In this document: positions 27,658 through 33,300 of the stretch, in pieces
How positions within the stretch are numbered: position 1 is the stretch's first letter
Layout: every line of letters starts with the position of its first letter
Origin: Asterionellopsis glacialis
Taxonomy: Eukaryota > Bacillariophyta > Plagiogrammaphyceae > Rhaphoneidales > Asterionellopsidaceae
Direction: 5' to 3'
Assembly: GCA_014885115.2 (NCBI GenBank)
Contig: WKLE02001911.1
Coordinates: forward strand, 1-33,300
Length of the DNA stretch: 33,300 nucleotides
The notes under the pieces: model-generated
The model's database searches: none
Told to the model about the DNA's origin: nothing
Seen by the model: the letters and a program-made list of their open reading frames with translations, nothing else
Program-made: the position numbers and the translations under genes

Positions 27658-30619
27658 ATGGCGTCGACAATTTTGTATAAGTTTCGTTCTGGTACAACCT
27701 TTGAAGCGTTGCCTTTACCTGGAACATCTGCACGATTGTTTGACGTAAAGCGTGCTATTGTCAAGGCGAAAAAACTTGATGTTGGTGCATCTTCTTCTTC
27801 ACAACTTGAATTTGATTTGGGTGTTCGAGATGCCACCACAAATGAGGAGTACGTTGATGAGGGAATGCTATTACCTCGTGGTACTCGGGTAATTGTACAG
27901 CGATTGCCTGCTGCACGGGGTCATGGATTCTTAGCCCGCATGGCTAGAGCCGATTCCGGAATGGGAACTGGCCCCATGATGGGGGGTGCTGGTGCCCAAC
28001 CCGGTAGTGCCCCCTCTGGGTTTTACACCATCGACAGTAGAGAACGCGATGAGGAAGATGAATTCGTCCAAGCTAGTCAACCCCCATCACAACAAGCCAA
28101 TGATGAGAAAGAACTTGCTGAACTTATGGCCGTTACGGACCGCAATGCTGCAAGTGCAACAGCTGCGGGCGGTTATCGGCCTCAAGTTGCCTCTAGTTCA
28201 AACCGTCAACAGGTACCGCCTCCGCCTCCACGAGCTGGTGTCCCACCACCACCAGGTCAAGATGCTAGAGGTGGAGGTGCATCGTACTACCAGAAACAAT
28301 CAAGACCTAATGCTGATCCTGAATTACGGGAACAAGAGCAAAAACAAATGCCCAAGAAGCGTGCCACAGGTATTCCACGAACCTTCCTTAATTTATCAGC
28401 ACCTCCTGTCACCGATGCAGCAGCTGAAAATGCTGAGGACGGTGAAGGAGGAGGAGCCGTCCCCCGTCTCCAACCAAATGCTTTGGGATTTGAAGAATTA
28501 GTGAATCGTAGTGGTGCACTCCCTGGGAGCTCCAAGGGAACCCGCCGTGACTTGGATTATGCTCTCAAGCTTACAGCCACAACGATACCAGAGCATTTGC
28601 AGTGCGGCATTTGTCAAGGAGTTGTGAAGAATGCCATGCTTTTGCCCTGGGATATGGAAGGTCGAACAGCATGCGAAACCTGTATTCGCGATGGATTGAC
28701 CCAAAATGGGTTTCGGTGTCCAATCACAGGAACAGAAGGTGTAAGTCCTGATGATCTCATCCCTAACCACGGTTTGCGAAAGGCAGCAGACTTGTTCGTT
28801 ACAGGCGTTATGGAGAAAATGGAAGAAATTGAGCAACAGCAAGTGGATGAAGAAGAGAAAGCAGAAGACAACGCAGAAGTGGGTGGTGCGGCCCTGGACG
28901 CCACGACTGAAGACAAGGGTGTCATTGTTTCTAGAAAAGCTACCAAAGATAAGAAAAAAGGCGAAGAAGATGATCTATTTGGTGATGGCGACGCAGACTT
29001 TGGTGGGGATGTATTTGATGTCGAAGCTGAGGGAGAAGACGAGGAAGAAGCAGATGAAAGTACCGATGAAAAAGAAAAAGTTAAAGACGGCGAAGGCTCA
29101 ACAGCTGCTAAAGACAATATTGTATCTGAAACGAATAAAACTACTCTAAAACCCGTTGATGAACGGAGTAATTCTGGAGAAAAAACTACATCAACTGATG
29201 ATAAAAAAACTAATTTATCTGAAAGTCAACAGGCGCGTAGTAATGGTGTTACAGGTGCTTCATCATCCCTCAGTGACTCAGCAGTAACAGATAATAATCC
29301 TACTACACCCTCCAAAAACGAGAACTCCGCTGGTGGCAATAGCGCGCCAGCTGCTCGTTCATCTCCACCAACAGGCGATTCTACGAACCAGGCCACGCCT
29401 CCGAATCGGAGAGACACTAGACGCAGGGGACCCCCGGCTGGATACGCCATGGGCCCGGCTGGTGGTGCTGCTGTCCGGAAAAGTGGCGGACACTACGAAA
29501 ACCATCATGGGGATGAGGAAGGAGAAGGAGGAAGAGGAGGATCTCAGCCTGGACGTGGGTATTCGTCTGGTGGCGGACGGGGAAGAGGCTACCATGACAG
29601 TAATGATCGCCCTTCCTTTCGGGGTGGTCGTGGAGGCCGGGGAGGACGTGGTGGTCGATTCCAACAGGGAGGACGTTTTCAACAGCAGGGTAGCTACGAT
29701 CAAGGTGGCAGGGGTGGGTACCAGCAGCAACAGGGTGACGAGGTGCAACACCAATCGGTAAGTGGATTACAAGAGTGCCTTTTTTGTAGAAGCTTGTGGC
29801 ATAGCATGACTCTATGTTGGAGAATTGAATTGTATGTTTGTTTGTTGTTGTATCACTAGAATGGATCCGGGTTTAGAATGTTTTGAATCTACCAACGAGC
29901 GGACTTGGAACGAAGTGACACGGACGGGAATTGTGCGTGTTTTTTGTGCTATCTTTGTCGTGGAGTTTGCTCTCCTAGGGTGTTCCTTATCAACATCTAG
30001 AAAAATAGTGAGAAACTTGAAAGTGTTTGCTTAGTTTATTTTTACAAATTAGCTGAAATTCTACCTTTGGCTTTTAAGCATTATATGAACACAAAAAAAA
30101 TCTAAGTTCTACTCCTATGCAAGAGCCATAAACTCTAAATTGAGTCCAAACTATGCCGTAGCTATTCATTTGCAGTATTTTTTCCCTTCTGTTTCTCGGA
30201 TAACATTTTAAAACCTACGCCCCGTTCTTGTAACTTACTTTTAATTTTTACAAAATTTAACATTTGATTCCTTGTAGGGTGCATACAATAATGACGAAAA
30301 TAGCAGAGGAAGTAAACGTTCTCGCAGTGAGAGCGAAGACATGCCTGATGATAGGGAAAGATACGGAAACCGAAATGGTCCTCCCCAGCGAGAGCGCGAA
30401 TGGGGACATGGTGGTGGAAGAGGACATCATGGTGATGACCGTGGTAGTGGAGGATGGGGTGGACGTGGTAGTGGCGGGTACAATGGTCGTGGTGGCCCTC
30501 CACCTTTTCGCGGCGGCTTTAGGGGTGGCCGCGGTGGTGGTGACCGTGGAGGGAGAGGAGGCTATTATCCTCCCGGAGGACGAGGAAGAGGCGGCTATGG
30601 CGGAAGAGGTCGATATTAA
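27658..30619 (+). CDS. RBBP6/Mpe1-like DWNN-domain protein
   Basis: Exons 27658-29757 and 30278-30619 join in phase 0 to give 813 residues. The N-terminal DWNN ubiquitin-like domain (about 2-84, from ILYKFRSGTTFE to LPRGTRVIVQRLP) is found only in the RBBP6/Mpe1/PACT family. In yeast and animals this family works in mRNA 3'-end cleavage and polyadenylation and has ubiquitin-ligase features. The family's ATGIPRTFL segment is at about 237-245. A RING/U-box-like domain follows (about 312-375: LQCGICQGVV, ACETCI, FRCPITG, VSPDDLIPN). The rest is an acidic region, a Ser/Thr-rich linker and two RGG stretches, one per exon. The usual CCHC zinc knuckle before GIPR is not seen. The RING keeps five Cys but lacks several ligands. 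Reading through the intron would truncate it at 733 residues without the second RGG block. Confidence 0.88.
29758..30277 (+). other. Long intron of the RBBP6-like gene
   Basis: A 520-nt phase-0 intron with donor GTAAGTGG and acceptor TTCCTTGTAG, four to five times longer than the other introns here. Joining links HQS to GAYNNDENSRG and then an RGG tail ending GGRGRY. No clear snoRNA boxes or embedded gene were seen inside it. Confidence 0.8.
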
Positions 30620-31886
30620 GAACTCTCTTGTACTTGATAGTATAGTGTCCTGGATGGCTTCACAATACCATATTATTTTAAACAAGCAATTACACTTAGT
30701 ATGTCTATAATCCAAGATCTTGATAGCAATTGAAATCATATATAAAAACTAAAACGCAAAGATCAAGTTTCTGGCTCCTATTTATTTTATATTGGATATG
30801 CAATAAACTAAATTTTCATTTACAAACACTTAAAATTGAATCTGCAGAATTTGTTTTGTTTTCTTGTTGTTCTGTCATATCATGTTGAATTTATCGAAAA
30901 GCACTATTCCTACCAATTACTCAATTATAAAATTGATCTCTAGAATATTTTGATGTAGTCTATTTAGGGCTTATGCTGGTTCGCAGCGTGGTGTCTGCGA
31001 ATGTGTTCTGGATGCTAAGAATTCCTTGCTGTTAAAACTCCATCCCACAAGCGGCTTCTAAAAAGCTTCTTTCATTATTCGGGATTCTATTTGTTTGTTC
31101 CTCCTATTAAATACTTTTTGGTAGAAGACATGCAAATAGCAAAGATGACATGTAAATATAGTGAATTATATGATACACACATAATAAAAAATAATGTATC
31201 ACCAATCGTGCAACGGAGAAATTGAGAAATTATGAGTTCACCGTCCTATCACGTGAATGTCAGTATCTGTCTTGGATATGGCTTACTCTTATTTACTTAC
31301 TCTTTGAAGATACCGACCTGGTATTCACAATGTGGAAAAAATGGTCCTAATTGTATTGCACCAATTATTTTAATACATGTACACAAATGAGATACTTCGT
31401 TACAGGAACTACATACAAAGTTTATATTAGAAGTCAATACAGGTAATAGTGTACCAGGTTCCGTGTAGGTAAAGTATATGCAAATATTTTTCTGGTATCT
31501 TTGTGAATTTACATGGGGTCATAAAACTGCAACTAGAGTAGCAACCTAGCAGTGTGTGATAGAGTAGCAGAAACAATTATTTGTTCGATTATTGTTAGAG
31601 TACGGTACTCAAGATAAGAATAACTTTGCGAATCACATGGTCCTAATGCAACTAGAGTTCTTAATGATACCGGTACCGGTACCTGAAGGGCCTATCAGCT
31701 ACATTCTCATCAATCAATTATTATGCTGTATTCATTACACTGTGTTCACACGATCAAGATACACAATACCGTGCCATTCCAATTTTTTTTTTTCAAGCCC
31801 CTTCTCCCACACACAAAATATCTAGTTGAAGCAAATCCGAATCATATCAACATTTGCGTTTTTGTTTTCTTTGAAATCATTCCAAA
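30620..31886. other. Intergenic, 1.27 kb, AT-rich
   Basis: Follows the RBBP6-like stop and precedes the HMG-box gene on the same strand, so it holds a 3' UTR and a promoter. It contains a CACGTG E-box-type hexamer at about 31251-31256 and a perfect 14-bp palindrome at 31668-31681. The 77-codon frame at 31592-31825 does not look like a protein. A T-run at about 31783-31793 lies near the likely 5' UTR. Confidence 0.5.
31668..31681. promoter_or_regulatory. 14-bp palindrome TACCGGTACCGGTA
   Basis: A perfect palindrome about 205 nt upstream of the HMG-box start, made of overlapping ACCGGT and GGTACC words and extended by a further ACC. It could bind a dimeric regulator. No factor is assigned. Confidence 0.4.
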
Positions 31887-32816
31887 ATGAAAAAACAACG
31901 AGGCAGGCCCCGCAAGGTAAAAACCTCCAATTTTATCGACGAATGTAAACCGTCAAAACCGAAGACAGGCTACCACAGTTTCTGTTTCGATGAAAGAAAA
32001 AGGATGGCAGGATCAAAAATGCCAAATGCAAAACTTGTTGCGTTGATAGCTAGGAGGTGGAAATCTCTTGACTCGACCACTCGATCTTGGTATGATGTTT
32101 CAGCAAGGGAAAATTATGCTCAATATGAACGTAATCTAGCATTGTGGAAGAAAAGGAAACAAGCTTTTCAAAATCAAACTCAGGTGACGCCCAATAATAA
32201 AACTTTATTAGATAGTTCTAACCATGGGATAGCCTTTCAGAATACTGGCTTGCGAAAGCCACCAACGAGAAGACTTTGTTGCACGACGAGAGACAGCAAC
32301 CAAGAACAACTTCCTTTATCATTCAGTAGTAATGATAGCCGCAACCTGAAAGACATCGGGCAAGATGTGAAAGATATCACATCTTCCATCACTGGTAATT
32401 TCCTTCAAGACGATGGTAATCGTAAACTTCAGAAAAGCGAAGTAAAGCACCCGCACAATGAGGAGACCGAACAATTCACGAAAATCCTTGATCCATGTCA
32501 ACGGGAATATGCCTGCTTCTCATCATGGAACAAGAGAACAAGCGAAGAGATTTCATCCGTTTTCCAAGATGATCTCTCTAATGAAATAGTGATCGAAGAA
32601 GACCAAGGTGAATCAATCTTGTCGGAGATGACGTTTGATACGGAATATGGTGTAACTTCTTGCTATCAACCAATGGCAACAAAGTCTAGCAGCAGTTCCT
32701 TGACATCATCATCTGATATGGACACTCAGCAACAACGCATTTTTTTGTCTTTATTAGCTGCAAAATCAACTATGGATGATGACTTTGTTGATTTTGTAAC
32801 AAATTTACAGTTTTAG
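31887..32816 (+). CDS. AT-hook and HMG-box protein
   Basis: A 309-residue frame. An AT-hook core (RGRPRK, residues 5-10) is at the N-terminus, followed by one HMG box (about 22-95: KPKTGYHSFCFDERKR, IARRWKSLD, WYDVSARENYAQYER). The box keeps the usual Tyr/Phe, Trp and second Trp/Tyr core positions. Such proteins bind AT-rich DNA minor grooves and bend DNA, and act in chromatin or transcription. The remaining ~210 residues are polar, Ser/Asn/Glu-rich, with no recognised domain. There is a Ser-rich patch near residue 270 and a hydrophobic end (FVDFVTNLQF). HMG-box proteins are numerous in diatoms, so the target genes cannot be inferred. It converges with the partial gene at the right edge. Confidence 0.85.
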   Translation: MKKQRGRPRKVKTSNFIDECKPSKPKTGYHSFCFDERKRMAGSKMPNAKLVALIARRWKSLDSTTRSWYDVSARENYAQYERNLALWKKRKQAFQNQTQVTPNNKTLLDSSNHGIAFQNTGLRKPPTRRLCCTTRDSNQEQLPLSFSSNDSRNLKDIGQDVKDITSSITGNFLQDDGNRKLQKSEVKHPHNEETEQFTKILDPCQREYACFSSWNKRTSEEISSVFQDDLSNEIVIEEDQGESILSEMTFDTEYGVTSCYQPMATKSSSSSLTSSSDMDTQQQRIFLSLLAAKSTMDDDFVDFVTNLQF

Positions 32817-33101
32817 AGAAGTGAAAGGGCATGCTTGTGCAAGGGCTGCACAGTGGAAAATTCACAATACGTTTCAGAGGAAGACAACAAGTATCAACAA
32901 CAGTAGAATCAAATTTAACATTTACATGAATTACACAAATTTTTACAACGACAAAAAATAAATGAGTTATATAAAACAATACAGTACAGTATTACAGAAT
33001 TATGATTTGTAACAACAAGTGAATGAATTATATAAAACAATATAGTATTACAGGACTATTTGAACCATTAGAAGTCTAGTTCTAATGATGCTTATTGATA
33101 T
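32817..33101. other. Convergent 3' region with tandem duplication
   Basis: Spacer between the HMG-box stop and the putative minus-strand exon. It contains a duplicated AT-rich segment, 32961-32997 and 33022-33053, identical except for a few substitutions and a 5-nt gap, 24 nt apart. No coding sequence was seen. Confidence 0.6.
32961..33053. repeat. Near-identical direct repeat pair
   Basis: Units at 32961-32997 and 33022-33053 share the core TTATATAAAACAATA and the end AGTATTACAG. The second unit lacks one CAGTA. This is likely a small local duplication in the 3' flank. Confidence 0.75.
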
Positions 33102-33293
33102 CTAGAATGGGCTGAATGGATTTTTGGGACTGAAATCCTTTTCAATAATTTTGTGGAGATCTTTACGAATCATGATAAGGCGCAATATTTCTGAACTAAT
33201 ACTGTGATGTTGATCGTGAATAAATTCTTGTCGAGTTCGTGTCATACTTGTGTCATATGACACTGTGTCCACGTGAACAGTGGTGGGACATGT
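33102..33293 (-). CDS. Probable last exon of an unknown gene (partial)
   Basis: On the minus strand a frame open from 33293 to the stop at 33102 encodes a plausible helical C-terminus, with ISSEILRLIMIRKDLHKIIE and the ending KNPFSPF. An in-frame TAA at 33294-33296 means the exon probably begins after an acceptor inside this stretch, for example the ...GGACACAG ending near 33264, with earlier exons beyond the window. Alternatively, translation from the Met at 33245 would give a 47-residue peptide. I do not recognise the family. Confidence 0.4.
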   Translation of the reverse strand, partial: TCPTTVHVDTVSYDTSMTRTRQEFIHDQHHSISSEILRLIMIRKDLHKIIEKDFSPKNPFSPF

Positions 33294-33300
33294 TTACACA

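Noticed and set aside
29825..30034. 69-codon frame inside the long intron
   Set aside because: Begins and ends within the predicted intron and shows no protein features. The exon join on either side is well supported.
31592..31825. 77-codon plus-strand frame upstream of the HMG-box gene
   Set aside because: Contains the GGTACC palindrome and T-run and reads as low-information hydrophobic sequence. It is more likely promoter and 5' UTR.

Overview
The window looks like nuclear DNA of a photosynthetic stramenopile, most likely a diatom. Three things point there: short GT-AG introns with GTAAG or GTTAG/GTAGG donors, plastid proteins carrying a signal peptide followed by a transit region (one with a thylakoid Tat signal behind it), and a mix of eukaryotic housekeeping genes with a protein carrying a Thr-Trp-Arg-Met-Tyr-Asn-Arg-Ile motif that I associate with diatoms. 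No rRNA, tRNA, CRISPR array, prokaryotic operon, transposase or virus-like gene could be supported.

Layout, left to right (strand). 1-621: gene-free DNA with two inverted repeats, one a ~200-nt foldback. 622-1341 (-): diatom-type unknown protein. 2488-3747 (-): 3-beta-hydroxysteroid dehydrogenase-type SDR. 4131-5936 (+): ribose-phosphate pyrophosphokinase, two exons. 6401-6682 (-): small coiled-coil protein. 7296-8384 (+): endonuclease V. 8617-9051 (-): LAMTOR2-like roadblock protein. 9690-10802 (+): predicted Tat-imported thylakoid-lumen protein. 10944-12602 (-): Atg22/UMF1-like MFS transporter. 13259-14039 (+): HDDC2-type HD phosphohydrolase, two exons. 14666-18853 (-): large ankyrin/coiled-coil protein with an unrecognised repeat. 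20094-21380 (-): PIG-A GPI-anchor glycosyltransferase. 22543-24249 (+): G3BP-like NTF2/RRM/RGG protein. 24732-26467 (-): DUF1517 plastid protein, three exons. 27658-30619 (+): DWNN-domain RBBP6/Mpe1-like protein, two exons. 31887-32816 (+): AT-hook plus HMG-box protein. 33102-right edge (-): a probable terminal exon of a gene that runs out of the window.

The genes are compact and mostly alternate in strand, so most spacers are either shared divergent promoters or shared 3' regions. They do not form one pathway. Loose themes are nucleotide metabolism and repair (PRS, HDDC2, endonuclease V), RNA binding and processing (the G3BP-like and RBBP6-like proteins, both with RGG tails), endomembrane/TOR functions (SDR, PIG-A, LAMTOR2, Atg22-like), and plastid proteins (the lumen protein and DUF1517).

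The most novel-looking items are the Tyr-Gly-Arg-Pro repeat family in the 1395-residue ankyrin protein, the foldback element at 148-350, and the RBBP6-like protein, which lacks a visible zinc knuckle and has lost several RING ligands. Splice sites were placed by reading-frame continuity and family similarity, not transcripts. Family names come from motif recognition, not database searches.
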